Made by a program: the position numbers and the translations under genes. From Hydractinia symbiolongicarpus (Eukaryota > Cnidaria > Hydrozoa > Anthoathecata > Hydractiniidae), in NCBI RefSeq assembly GCF_029227915.1, contig NC_079881.1, forward strand, positions 29,303,501 through 29,367,500: a stretch of 64,000 nt of DNA, given 5' to 3'. Positions within the stretch are counted from its first letter, which is position 1. Each line of letters starts with the position of its first letter. Below, piece after piece: positions 47,578-61,300 of this stretch. A model generated the notes under the pieces. That model made no database searches. It saw only the letters and a program-made list of their open reading frames with translations, and was not told the DNA's origin.

Positions 47578-49443
47578 GAAACGATTGACTGTGGGACTTA
47601 TTTGAACTAACTTTGGACTGTCACCTGATAAATGTGATAAAGGACACAATTGGACTCCAAGAAATAACATTCTTCTTAATTTGACATGATTGCCGAAACT
47701 CAGCGATTACACTGGGCGCTGTGGTAGCGCTTCATTTAAAAATTTAGATAAATAAGTCATGCTTTACTGTGGGACCAATCCTAGACGTTATCGCGCGCTG
47801 AAGAACTATCGACAGTTTCATAAACTACATTTCATTGACTTTCTAACGATGTCAGTCCGTTTGAGTTACAACGGTTGGGTCACATATTCGTACCAACATG
47901 TATTTTGCGATATTTTTTTTGAAATTACTAGGTTGCATTGCTTTTAACAATGAAACAAATGATTGTGGGACCTAATTGAACAAACTTTGGACTGTGACCT
48001 GATAAATGTGATAAATGAGACAATTGGACTCCAAGAAATAACATTCTTCTTAATTTGACGTGATTGCCAGAACTCAGCGATTACACTGGACGCTGTTGTA
48101 GCACTTCATTTAAAAATTTGGATAAATAAGTCATCATTTACCGTGGAACCAATCCTATCCGTTATCGAGCGCTGAAGAAGTAGCGACAGTTTCAAAAACT
48201 ACATTTCATTGACTTTCTAACGGTGTCAGTCCGTTTGAGTTACAACGGTTTGGTCACCTATTCGTACCAACATGTATTTAGTGCTATTTTTCTGATATTA
48301 CTAAGTTGCATCGCTTTCAACTATGAAACGATTGACTGTGGGACTTAATTGAACTAACTTTGGACTGTGACCTAATAAATGTGATAAATGAGAAAATTGG
48401 ACTCCAAGAAATAACATTCTTCTCAATTCGACATGATTGCCGGAACTCAGCGATTACACTGGGCGCTGTGGTAGCACTTCTTTAAACACTTAGATTAATA
48501 AGTCATTTTTTACTGTGGGACCAATCCTAGCCGTTAGCGCGCGCTTAAGAAATAGAGACAGTTTCAAATACTACATTTCACTGACTTTGTAACGGTGTCA
48601 GTCCGTTTGAGTTTCAACGGTTGGGTCACATATTCGTACCAACATGTATTTAGCGATATTTTTTTGATATTACTAGGTTGCATCGCTTTTAACAATGAAA
48701 CGATTGACTGTGGGACTTAGTTGAACTAACTTTGGACTGTGACCTGATAAATGTGATAAATGAGACAATTGGACTCCAAGAAATAACATTCTTCTTAATT
48801 TGACGTGATTGCCAGAACTCAGAGATTACACTGGGCGCTGTTGTAGCGCTTCATTTAAAAATTTGGATAAATAAGTCATCATTTACTGTAGAACCAATCC
48901 TATCCGTTATCGAGCACTGAAGAAATAGCGACAGTTTCAAAAACTACATTTCATTGACTTTCTAACAGTGTCAGTCCGTTTGAGTTACAACGGTTTGGTC
49001 ACCTATTCGTACCAACATGCATTTAGCGCTATTTTTCTGATATTACTAAGTTGCATCGCTTTTAACTATGAAACGATTGACTGTGGGACTTAATTGAACT
49101 AACTTTGGACTGTCACCTGATAAATGTGATAAAGGAGACAATTGGACTCCAAGAAATAGCATTCTTCTTAATTTGACATGATTGCCGAAACTCAGCGATT
49201 ACACTGGGCGCTGTGGTAGCGCTTCATTTAAAAATTTAGATAAATAAGACATTCTTTACTGTGGGACCAATCCTAGACGTTATTGCGCGCTGAAGAACTA
49301 GCGACAGTTTCATAAACTAAATTTCATTGACTTTCTAACGGTGTCAGTCCGTTTGAGTTACAACGGTTGGGTCACATATTCGTACCAACATGTATTTTGC
49401 GATATTTTTTTTGATATTACTAGCTTGCATCGCTTTTAACAAT

Positions 49444-50065
49444 GAAACAAATGATTGTGGGACTTAATTAAACAAACTTTGGACTGTGACCTGATAAATG
49501 TGATAAATCAGACAATTGGACTCCAAGAAATAACATTCTTCTTAATATGACGTGATTGCCAGAACTCAGCGATTACACTGGGCGCTGTTGTAGCGCTTCA
49601 TATAAAAATTTAGATAAATAAGTCATCATTTACTGTGGAACCAATCCTATCCGTTATCGAGCGCTAAAGAAATAGCGACAGTTTCAAAAACTACATTTCA
49701 TTGACTTTATAACGGTGTCAGTCCGTTTGAGTTACAAAGTCTAATAAATGTGATAAATGAGAAAATTGGACTCTAAGAAATAACATTCTTATCAATTTGA
49801 CATCATTGCCGGAACTCAGCGATTACACTGGGCGCTGTGGTAGCACTTCTTTAAACACTTAGATTAATAAGTCATTTTTTACTGTGGGACCAATCCTAGC
49901 CGTTAGCGAGCGCTTAAGAAATAGAGACAGTTTCAAATACTACATTTCACTAACTTTGTAACGGTGTCAGTCCGTTTGAGTTTCAACGGTTGGGTCACAT
50001 ATTCGTACCAACATGTATTTAGCGATATTTTTCTCATATTACTAAGTTACATCGCTTTTAACAGT
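49444..50065 (+). repeat. Truncated monomer fusion (junction near 49738)
   Basis: The unit starting at 49444 breaks off after GTTTGAGTTACAA and continues as CTAATAAATGTGATAAATG, which belongs near position 50 of the next unit. The next GAAAC start is at 50066, giving 622 bp instead of about 745. About 123 bp covering a unit boundary is missing. Confidence 0.82.
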
Positions 50066-52770
50066 GAAACGATTGACTGTGGGACTTAGTTGAACTAACT
50101 TTGGACTGTGACCTAATAAATGTGATAAATGAGAAAATTGGACTCCAAGAAATAACATTCTTCTCAATTTGACATGATTGCCGGAACTCAGCGATTACAC
50201 TGGGCGCTGTGGTAGCACTTCATTTAAAAACTTAGATTAATAACTCATTATCGCGCGCTGAATAAATAGCGACAGTTTCAAAAACTACATTTCATTGACT
50301 TTCTAACGGTGTCAGTCAGTTTAAGTTACAACGGTAGGGTCACATATTCGTACCAACATGTATTGAGCGATATTGTTCTCATATTACTTAGTTGCATCGC
50401 TTTTAACAGTGAAACGATTGACTGTGGGACTAAATTGAACTGATTTTGGACTGTGACCTTATAAATGCTATAAGTGAGCCAACTGGACTCCAACAAATAA
50501 CATTCTTCTTAATTTGACGTAATTTCCGGACTCAGCGATTGCACTGGGCGCTGTGGTAGCGTTTCATTTAAAAGTTTAAATAAATCTGCCATTTTTTACT
50601 GTGGGACCAATCCTAGCCGTTATTGCGCGCTGAAGAAATAGCGACAGTTTCAAAAACTACATTTTATTGACTTTCTAACGGTGTCAGTCCGTTTGAGTTT
50701 CAACGCTGGCGTCACATATTCGTACCAACATGTATTTAGCGATATTTTTTTGATATTACTAGGTTGCATCGCTTTTAACAATGAAACGATTGACTGTGGT
50801 ACTTAATTGAACTAACTTTGGACTGTGACCTAATAAATGTGATAAATGAGAAAATTGGACTCCAAGAAATAACATTCTTCTCAATTTGACATGATTGCCG
50901 GAACTCAGGGATTACACTGGGCGCTGTGGTACCACTTCATTTAAAAACTTAGATTAATAAGTCATTTTTTACTGTGGGACCAATCCCAGCCGTTATCGCG
51001 CGCTGAAGAAATAGCGACAGTTTTAAAAACTACATTTTATTGACTTTCTAATGGTGTCAGTCCGTTTGAGTTACAACGGTTGTGTCACATATTCGTACCA
51101 ACATGTATTTAGCGATATTTTTTTTGATATTACTAGGTTGCATCGCTTTTAACAATGAAACGATTGACTGTGGGACTTAGTTGAACTAACTTTGGACTGT
51201 GACCTAATAAATGTGATAAATGAGAAAATTGGACTCCAAGAAATAACATTCTTCTCAATTTGACATGTTTGCCGGAACTCAGCGATTACACTGGGCGCTG
51301 TGGTAGCACTTCATTTAAAAACTTAGATTAATAAGTCATTATCGCGCGCTGAAGAAATAGCGATAGTTTTAAAAACTACATTTCATTGACTTTCTAACGG
51401 TGTCAGTCCGTTTGAGTTACGACGGTTTGGTCGCATTCTCGTACCAACATGTATTTAGCGCTATTTTTCTAATATTACTAGATTGCACCGCTTTTAACTA
51501 TGAAACGATTGACTGTGGGACTTATTTGAACTGATTTTGGACTGTGACCTAATAAATGTGATAAATGAGAAAATTGGACTCCAAGAAATAACATTCTTCT
51601 CAATTTGACATGATTGCCGGAACTCAGGGATTACACTGGGCGCTGTGGTACCACTTCATTTAAAAACTTAGATTAATAAGTCATTTTTTACTGTGGGACC
51701 AATCCTAGCCGTTATCGCGCGCTGAAGAAATAGCGACTGTTTCAAAAACTACATTTTATTAACTTTCTAATGGTGTCAGTCCGTTTGAGTTACAACGGTT
51801 GTGTCACATGTTCGCACCAACATGTATTTAGCGATATTTTTTTGATATTACTAGGTTGCATCGCTTTTAACAATGAAACGATTGACTGTGGGACTTAATT
51901 GAACTAACTTTGGACTGTGACCTAATAAATGTGATAAATAAGAAAATTGGACTCCTAGAAATAACATTCTTCTCAATTTGACATGATTGCCGGAACTCAG
52001 CGATTACACTGGGCGCTGTGGTAGCCATTCATTTAAAAACTTAGATTAATAAGTCATTTTTTACTGTGGGACCAATCCTAGCCGTTATCGCGCGCTGAAG
52101 AAATATCGACAGTTTCAAAAACTACATTTCATTGCCTTTCTAACGGTTTCAGTCCTTTTGAGTTACAACGGTAGGGTCACATATTCGTACCAACATGTAT
52201 TTAGCGATATTGTTCTCATATTACTTAGTTGCATCGCTTTTAACAGTGAAACGATTGACTGTGGGACTAAATTGAACTGGTTTTGGACTGTGACCTTATA
52301 AATGCTATAAGTGAGCCAACTGGACTCCAACAAATAACATTCTTCTTAATTTGACGTAATTGCCGGACTCAGCGATTGCACTGGGCGCTGTGGTAGCGTT
52401 TCATTTAAAAGTTTAAATAAATCTGTCATTTTTTACTGTGGGACCTTTCCTAGCCGTTATCGCGCGCTGAAGAAATATCGACAGTTTCATAAACAACATT
52501 TCATTGACTTTCTAACGGTGTCAGTCCGTTTGAGTTATAACGGTTTGGTCACATATCCGCACCAACATGTATTTAGCGCTATTTTTCTGATATTATTAAG
52601 TTGCATCGCTTTTAACTATGAAACGATTGACTGTGGGACTTAATTGAACTAACTTTGGACTGTCACCTGATAAATGTGATAAAGGAGACAATTGGACTTC
52701 AAGAAATAACATTCTTCTTAATTTGACAAGATTACCGAAACTCAGCGATTACACTGTGCGCTGGGGTAGC

Positions 52771-52790
52771 GCTTGATTTAAGAATCAAGC
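52771..52790. repeat. 8-bp-arm palindrome in variant monomers
   Basis: GCTTGATTTAAGAATCAAGC has perfect 8-bp arms around TAAG. The same palindrome is at 54235-54254. Copies at 55325-55344 and near 60415 carry one or two changes that weaken it. It replaces the usual CTTCATTTAAAAATTTAG segment and is found only in this subgroup of units. Confidence 0.75.
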
Positions 52791-54234
52791 TAAAAAAAGT
52801 CATTTTTCTACTGTGGACCAATCCTAGCCGTTAGCGCGCGCTGAAGAAATAGAGACAGTTTCAAATACTACATTTCACTGACTTTCTAACGGTGTCAGTC
52901 CGTTTGAGTTTCAACGGTTGGTCACATATTCGTACCAACATGTATTTAGCGATATTTTTCTCATATTACTAGGTTGCATTGCATTTAACAGTGAAACGAT
53001 TGACTGTGGGACTAAATTGAACTGATTTTGGACTGTGACCTAATAAATGTGATAAATGAGAAAATTGGACTCCAAGAAATAACATTCTTCTCAATTTGAC
53101 ATGATTGCCGGAACTCAGGGATTACACTGGGCGCTGTGGTAGCACTTCATTTAAAAACTTAGATTAATAATTCATTATCGCGCGCTGAAGAAATAGCGAC
53201 AGTTTCAAAAACTACATTTCATTGCCTTTCTAACGGTTTCAGTCCTTTTGAGTTACAACGGTAGGGTCACATATTCGTACCAACATGTATTTAGCGATAT
53301 TGTTCTCATATTACTTAGTTGCATCGCTTTTAACAGTGAAACGATTGACTGTGGGACTAAATTGAACTGATTTTGGACTGTGACCTAATAAATGTGATAA
53401 ATGAGAAAATTGGACTCCAAGAAATAACATTCTTCTCAATTTGACATGATTGCCGGAACTCAGGGATTACACTGGGCGCTGTGGTACCACTTCATTTAAA
53501 AACTTAGATTATTAAGTCATTTTTTACTGTGGGACCAATCCTAGCCGTTATCGCGCGCTGAAGAAATAGCGACTGTTTCAAAAACTACATTTTATTAACT
53601 TTCTAATGGTGTCAGTCCGTTTGAGTTACAACGGTTGTGTCACATGTTCGCACCAACATGTATTTAGCGATATTTTTTTGATATTACTAGGTTGCATCGC
53701 TTTTAACAATGAAACGATTGACTGTGGGACTTAATTGAACTAACTTTGGACTGTGACCTAATAAATGTGATAAATAAGAAAATTGGACTCCTAGAAATAA
53801 CATTCTTCTCAATTTGACATGATTGCCGGAACTCAGCGATTACACTGGGCGCTGTGGTAGCCATTCATTTAAAAACTTAGATTAATAAGTCATTTTTTAC
53901 TGTGGGACCAATCCTAGCCGTTATCGCGCGCTGAAGAAATATCGACAGTTTCATAAACTACATTTCATTGACTTTTTAACGGTGTCAGTCCGTTTGAGTT
54001 ACAACGGTTTGGTCACATATTCGTACCAACATGTATTTAGCGCTATTTTTCTGATATTATTAAGTTGCCACGCTTTTAACTATGAAACGATTGACTGTGG
54101 GACCTAATTGAACTAACTTTGGACTGTCACCTGATAAATGTGATAAAGGAGACAATTGGACTTCAAGAAATAACATTCTTCTTAATTTGACAAGATTACC
54201 GAAACTCAGCGATTACACTGTGCGCTGGGGTAGC

Positions 54235-54254
54235 GCTTGATTTAAGAATCAAGC
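54235..54254. repeat. Second copy of the 8-bp-arm palindrome
   Basis: Identical to 52771-52790 and at the same place in its monomer (unit at 54084), inside the 1464-bp duplication. Confidence 0.75.
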
Positions 54255-57200
54255 TAAAAAAAGTCATTTTTCTACTGTGGACCAATCCTAGCCGTTAGCG
54301 CGCGCTGAAGAAATAGAGACAGTTTCAAATACTACATTTCACTGACTTTCTAACGGTGTCAGTCCGTTTGAGTTTCAACGGTTGGTCACATATTCGTACC
54401 AACATGTATTTAGCGATATTTTTCTCATATTACTAGGTTGCATTGCATTTAACAGTGAAACGATTGACTGTGGGACTAAATTGAACTGATTTTGGACTGT
54501 GACCTAATAAATGTGATAAATGAGAAAATTGGACTCCAAGAAATAACATTCTTCTCAATTTGACATGATTGCCGGAACTCAGGGATTACACTGGGCGCTG
54601 TGGTAGCACTTCATTTAAAAACTTAGATTAATAATTCATTATCGCGCGCTGAAGAAATAGCGACAGTTTCAAAAACTACATTTCATTGCCTTTCTAACGG
54701 TTTCAGTCCTTTTGAGTTACAACGGTAGGGTCACATATTCGTACCAACATGTATTTAGCGATATTGTTCTCATATTACTTAGTTGCATCGCTTTTAACAG
54801 TGAAACGATTGACTGTGGGACTAAATTGAACTGGTTTTGGACTGTGACCTTATAAATGCTATAAGTGAGCCAACTGGACTCCAACAAATAACATTCTTCT
54901 TAATTTGACGTAATTGCCGGACTCAGCGATTGCACTGGGCGCTGTGGTAGCGTTTCATTTAAAAGTTTAAATAAATCTGTCATTTTTTACTGTGGGACCT
55001 TTCCTAGCCGTTATCGCGCGCTGAAGAAATATCGACAGTTTCATAAACAACATTTCATTGACTTTCTAACGGTGTCAGTCCGTTTGAGTTACAACGGTTT
55101 GGTCACATATCCGCACCAACATGTATTTAGCGCTATTTTTCTGATATTATTAAGTTGCATCGCTTTTAACTATGAAACGATTGACTGTGGGACTTAATTG
55201 AACTAACTTTGGACTGTCACCTGATAAATGTGATAAAGGAGACAATTGGACTTCAAGAAATAACATTCTTCTTAATTTGACAAGATTGCCGAAACTCAGC
55301 GATTACACTGTGCGCTGGGGTAGCGCTTGATTTAAGAATTAAGCTAAAAAAAGTCATTTTTCTACTGTGGACCAATCCTAGCCGTTAGCGCGCTGAAGAA
55401 ATAGAGACAGTTTCAAATACTACATTTCACTGACTTTCTACCGGTGTCAGTCCGTTTGAGTTTCAACGGTTGGTCACATATTCGTACCAACATGTATTTA
55501 GCGATATTTTTCTCATATTACTAGGTTGCATCGCTTTTAACAGTGAAACGATTGACTGTGGGACTAAATTGAACTGATTTTGGACTGTGACCTAATAAAT
55601 GTGATAAATGAGAAAATTGGACTCCAAGAAATAACATTCTTCTCAATTTGACATGATTGCCGGAACTCAGGGATTACACTGGGCGCTGTGGTAGCACTTC
55701 ATTTAAAAACTTACATTAATAATTCATTATCGCGCGCTGAAGAAATAGCGACAGTTTCAAAAACTACATTTCATTGCCTTTCTAACGGTTTCAGTCCTTT
55801 TGAGTTACAACGGTAGGGTCACATATTCGTACCAACATGTATTTAGCGATATTGTTCTCATATTACTTAGTTGCATCGCTTTTAACAGTGAAACGATTGA
55901 CTGTGGGACTAAATTGAACTGATTTTGGACTGTGACCTTATAAATGCTATAAGTGAGCCAACTGGACTCCAACAAATAACATTCTTCTTAATTTGACGTA
56001 ATTGCCGGACTCAGCGACTGCACTGGGCGCTGTGGTAGCGTTTCATTTAAAAGTTTAAATAAATCTGTCATTTTTTACTGTGGGACAAATCCTAGCCGTT
56101 ATTGCGCGCTGAAGAAATAGCGACAGTTTCAAAAACTACATTTTATTGACTTTCTAACGGTGTCAGTCCGTTTGAGTTTCAACGCTGGTGTCACATATTC
56201 GTACCAACATGTATTTAGCGATATTTTTTTGATATTACTAGGTTGCATCGCTTTTAACAATGAAACGATTGACTGTGGTACTTAATTGAACTAACTTTGG
56301 ACTGTGACCTAACAAATGTGATAAATGAGAAAATTGGACTCCAAGAAATAACATTCTTCTCAAAATGACATGATTGCCGGAACTCAGGGATTACACTGGG
56401 CGCTGTGGTACCACTTCATTTAAAAACTTAGATTAATAAGTCATTTTTTACTGTGGGACCAATCCCAGCCATTATCGCGCGCTGAAGAAATAGCGACAGT
56501 TTCAAAAACTACATTTTATTGACTTTCTAATGGTGTCAGTCCGTTTGAGTTACAACGGTTGTGTCACATATTCGTACCAACATGTATTTAGCGATATTTT
56601 TTTTGATATTACTAGGTTGCATCGCTTTTAACAATGAAACGATTGACTGTGGGACTTAGTTGAACTAACTTTGGACTGTGACCTAATAAATGTGATAAAT
56701 GAGAAAATTGGACTCCAAGAAATAACATTCTTCTCAATTTGACATGATTGCCGGAACTCAGCGATTACACTGGGCGATGTGGTAGCACTTCATTTAAAAA
56801 CTTAGATTAATAAGCCATTATCGCGCGCTGAAGAAATAGCGACAGTTTCAAAAACTACATTTCATTGACTTTCTAACGGTGTCAGTCCGTTTGAGTTACG
56901 ACGGTTTGGTCGCATACTCGTACCAACATGTATTTAGCGCTATTTTTCTAATATTACTAGGTTGCATCGCTTTTAACTATGAAACGATTGACTGTGGGAC
57001 TTATTTGAACTAACTTTGGACTGTCATCTGATAAATGTGATAAAGGAGACAATTGGACTCCAAGAAATAACATTCTTCTTAATTTGACATGATTGCCGAA
57101 ACTCAGCGATTACACTGGGCGCTGTGGTAGCGCTTCATTTAAAAATTTAGATAAATAAGTCATGCTTTACTGTGGGACCAATACTAGACGTTGTCGCGCG

Positions 57201-57727
57201 CTGAAGAACTATCGACAGTTTCATAAACTACATTTCATTGACTTTCTAACGGTGTCAGTCCGTTTGAGTTACAACGGTTGGGTCACATATTCGTACCAAC
57301 ATGTATTTAGCGATATTTTTGTTTAAAATTACTAGCTTGCATTGCTTTTAACAATGAAACAAATGATTGTGGGACTTAATTGAACAAACTTTGGACTGTG
57401 ACCTGATAAATGTGATAAATGAGACAATTGGACTCCAAGAAATAACATTCTTCTTAATTTGACGTGATTGCCTGAACTCAGCGATTACACTGGGCGCTGT
57501 TGTAGCGCTTCATTTAAAAATTTGGTAAATAAGTCATCATTTACTGTGGAACCAATCCTATCCGTTATCGAGCGCTGAAGAAGTAGCGACAGTTTCAAAA
57601 ACTACATTTCTTTGACTTTCTAACGGTGTCAGTCCGTTTGAGTTACAACGGTTTGGTCACGTATTCGCACCAACATGTATTTAGCGCTATTTTTCTGATA
57701 TTACTAAGTTGCATCGCTTTTAACTAT

Positions 57728-58013
57728 GAAACGATTGACTGTGGGACTTAATTGAACTAACTTTGGACTGCCACCTGATAAATGTGATAAAGGAGACAAT
57801 TGGACTCTAAGAAATAGCATTCTTCTTAATTTGACATGATTGCCGAAACTCAGCGATTACACTGGGCGCTCTGGTAGTGCTTCATTTAAAAATTTAGATA
57901 AATAAGTCATTCTTTACTGTGGGACCAATCCTAGACGTTATCGCGCGCTGAAGAAATAGCGATAGTTTCAAAAACTACATCTCATATTACTTAGTTGCAT
58001 CGCTTTTAACAGT
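57728..58013 (+). repeat. Truncated 286-bp monomer (junction near 57980)
   Basis: The unit runs normally to AAAAACTACAT and then jumps to CTCATATTACTTAGTTGC near the unit end, losing about 87 bp that include the TCAGTCCGTTTGAG and TTCGTACCAACATG landmarks. The phase is intact on both sides. Confidence 0.82.
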
Positions 58014-58386
58014 GAAACGATTGACTGTGGGACTAAATTGAACTGATTTTGGACTGTGACCTTATAAATGCTATAAGTGAGCCAACTGGACTCCAACAAA
58101 TAACATTCTTCTTAATTTGACGTAATTGCCGGACTCAGCGACTGCACTGGGCGCTGTGGGAGCGTTTCATTTAAAAGTTTAAATAAATCTGTCATTTTTT
58201 ACTGTGGGACAAATCCTAGCCGTTATTGCGCGCTGAAGAAATAGCGACAGTTTCAAAAACTACATTTTATTGACTTTCTAACGGTGTCAGTCCGTTTGAG
58301 TTACAACGGTTGGGTCACATATTCGTACCAACATGTATTAAGCGATATTTTTTTTGATATTACTAGGTTGCATCGCTTTTAACAAC

Positions 58387-61300
58387 GAAACGATTGACTG
58401 TGGGACTTACTTGAACTAACTTTGGACTGTGACCTGATAAATGTGATAAATGAGACAATTGGACTCCAAGAAATAACATTCTTCTTAATTTGACATGATT
58501 GCCGGAACTCAGGGATTACACTGGGCGCTGTGGTACCACTTCATTTAAAAACTTAGATTAATAAGTCATTTTTTACTGTGGGACCAATCCTAGCCGTTAT
58601 CGCGCGCTGAAAAAATAGCGACAGTTTCAAAAACTACATTTTATTGACTTTCTAATGGTGTCAGTCCGTTTGAGTTACAACGGTTGTGTCACATATTCGT
58701 ACCAACATGTATTTAGCGATATTTTTTTGATATTAATAGGTTGCATCGCTTTTAACAATGAAACGATTGACTGTGGGACTTAATTGAACTAACTTTGGAC
58801 TGTGACCTAATAAAGGTGATAGATGAGAAAATTGGACTCCTAGAAATAACATTCTTCTCAATTTGACATGATTGCCGGAACTCAGCTATTACACTGGGCG
58901 CTGTGGTAGCACTTCATTTAAAAACTTAGATTAAAAAGTCATTTTTTACTGTGGGACCAATCCTAGCCATTATCGCGCGCTGAAAAAATATCGACAGTTT
59001 CATAAACTACATTTCATTGACTTTCTAACGGTGCCAGTCCGTTTGAGTTACAACGGTTGGGTCACCTATTCGTACCAACATGTGTTTAGCAACGATTTTC
59101 TGATATTACTAGGTTGCGTCGCTTTTAACAATGAAACGATTGACTGTGGGACTTACTTGAACTAACTTTGGACTGTGACCTGATAAATGTGATAAATGAG
59201 ACAATTGGACTCCAAGAAATAACATTCTTCTTAATTTGACATGATTGCCGGAACTCAGGGATTACACTGGGCGCTGTGGTACCACTTCATTTAAAAACTT
59301 AGATTAATAAGTCATTTTTTACTGTGGGACCAATCCTAGCCGTTATCGCGCGCTGAAGAAATAGCGACAGTTTCAAAAACTACATTTTATTGACTTTCTA
59401 ATGGTGTCAGTCCGTTTGAGTTACAACGGTGGTGTCACATATTCGTACCAACATGTATTTAGCGATATTTTTTTTGATATTACTAGGTTGCATCGCTTTT
59501 ACCAATGAAACGATTGACTGTGGGACTTAATTGAACTAACTTTGGACTGTGACCTAATAAATGTGATAAATCAGAAAATTGGACTCCAAGAAATAACATT
59601 CTTCTCAATTTGACATGATTGCCGGAACTCAGGGATTACACTGGGCGCTGTGGTACCACTTCATTTAAAAACTTAGATTAATAAGTCATTTTTTACTGTG
59701 GGACCAATCCTAGCCGTTATCGCGCGCTGAAAAAATAGCGACAGTTTCAAAAACTACATTTTATTGACTTTATAATGGTGTCAGTCCGTTTGAGTTACAA
59801 CGGTTTGGTCACATATTCGTACCAACATGTATTTAGCGATATTCTTCTCATATTACTTGGTTGCATCGCTTTTAACAGTGAAACGATTGACTGTGGGACT
59901 AAATTGAACTGATTTTGGACTGTGACCTTATAAATGCTATAAGTGAGCCAACTGGACTCCAACAAATAACATTCTTCTTAATTTGACGTAATTGCTGGAA
60001 CTCAGGGATTACACTGGGCGCTGTGGTACCACTTCATTTAAAAACTTAGATTAATAAGTCATTTTTTACTGTGGGACCAATCCTAGCCGTTATCGCGCGC
60101 TGAAGAAATAGCGACAGTTTCAAAAACTACATTTTATTGACTTTCTAATGGTGTCAGTCCGTTTGAGTTACAACTGTTTTGTCACATATTCGTACCAACA
60201 TGTATTTAGCGATATATTTTTTGATATTACTAGGTTGCATCGCTTTTACCAATGAAACGATTGACTGTGGGACTTAATTGAACTAACTTTGGACTGTCAC
60301 TTGATAAATGTGATAAATGAGACAATTGGACTTCAAGAAAAAACATTCTTCTTAATTTGACAAGATTGCCGAAACTCAGCGATTACACTGTGCGCTGTGG
60401 TAGCACTTGATTTAAGAATTAAGCTAAAAAAAGTCATTTTTCTACTGTGGACCAATCCTAGCCGTTAGCGCGCGCTGAAGAAATAGAGACAGTTTCAAAT
60501 ACTACATTTCACTGACTTTCTAACGGTGACAGTCCGTTTGAGTTTCAACGGTTGGGTCACATATTCGTACTAACATGTATTTAGCGATATTTTTCTCATA
60601 TTACTAGGTTGAATTGCTTTTAACAGTGAAACGATTGACTGTGGGACTAAATTGAACTGATTTTGGACTGTGACCTAATAAATGTGATAAATGAGAAAAT
60701 TGGACTCCAAGAAATAACATTCTTCTCAATTTGACATGATTGCCGGAACTCAGGGATTACACTGGGCGATGTGGTACCACTTCATTTAAAAACTTAGATT
60801 AATAAGTCATTTTTTACTGTGGGACCAATCCTAGCCGTTATCGCGCGCTGAAGAAATAGCGACAGTTTCAAAAACTACATTTTATTGACTTTCTAATGGT
60901 GTTAGTCCGTTCGAGTTACAACTGTTTTGTCACATATTCGTACCAACATGTATTTAGCGATATATTTTTTGATATTACTAGGTTGCATCGCTTTTACCAA
61001 TGAAACGATTGACTGTGGGACTTAATTGAACTAACTTTGGACTGTGACCTAATAAATGTGATAAATGAGAAAATTGGACTCCAAGAAATAACATTCTTCT
61101 CAATTTGACATGATTGCCAGAACTCAGGGATTACACTGGGCGCTGTGGTACCACTTCATTTAAAAACTTAGATTAATAAGTCATTTTTTACAGTGGGACC
61201 AATCCTAGCCGTTATCGCGCGCTGAAGAAATAGCGACAGTTTCAAAAACTACATTTTATTGACTTTTTAAAGGTGTCAGTCCGTTTGAGTTACAACGGTT

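Larger units (their letters stand above)
51875..56261 (+). repeat. Overlapping 1464-bp and 2554-bp duplications
   Basis: Units at 52620, 52993 and 53338 recur 1464 bp downstream at 54084, 54457 and 54802. Units at 52248 and 52620 also recur about 2554 bp downstream at 54802 and 55174. The unit at 51875 has a second copy at 53711 (CTCCTAGAAATAAC, GTAGCCATTC). Markers include GGGACCTTTCCTAGCC and the GCTTGATTTAAGAATCAAGC variant. The pattern needs at least two duplication rounds. Confidence 0.78.

Noticed and set aside
47759-47947. 62-codon open frame on the plus strand in the satellite
   Set aside because: It is a chance frame within one monomer; sister units carry stops or shifts and nothing suggests a protein.
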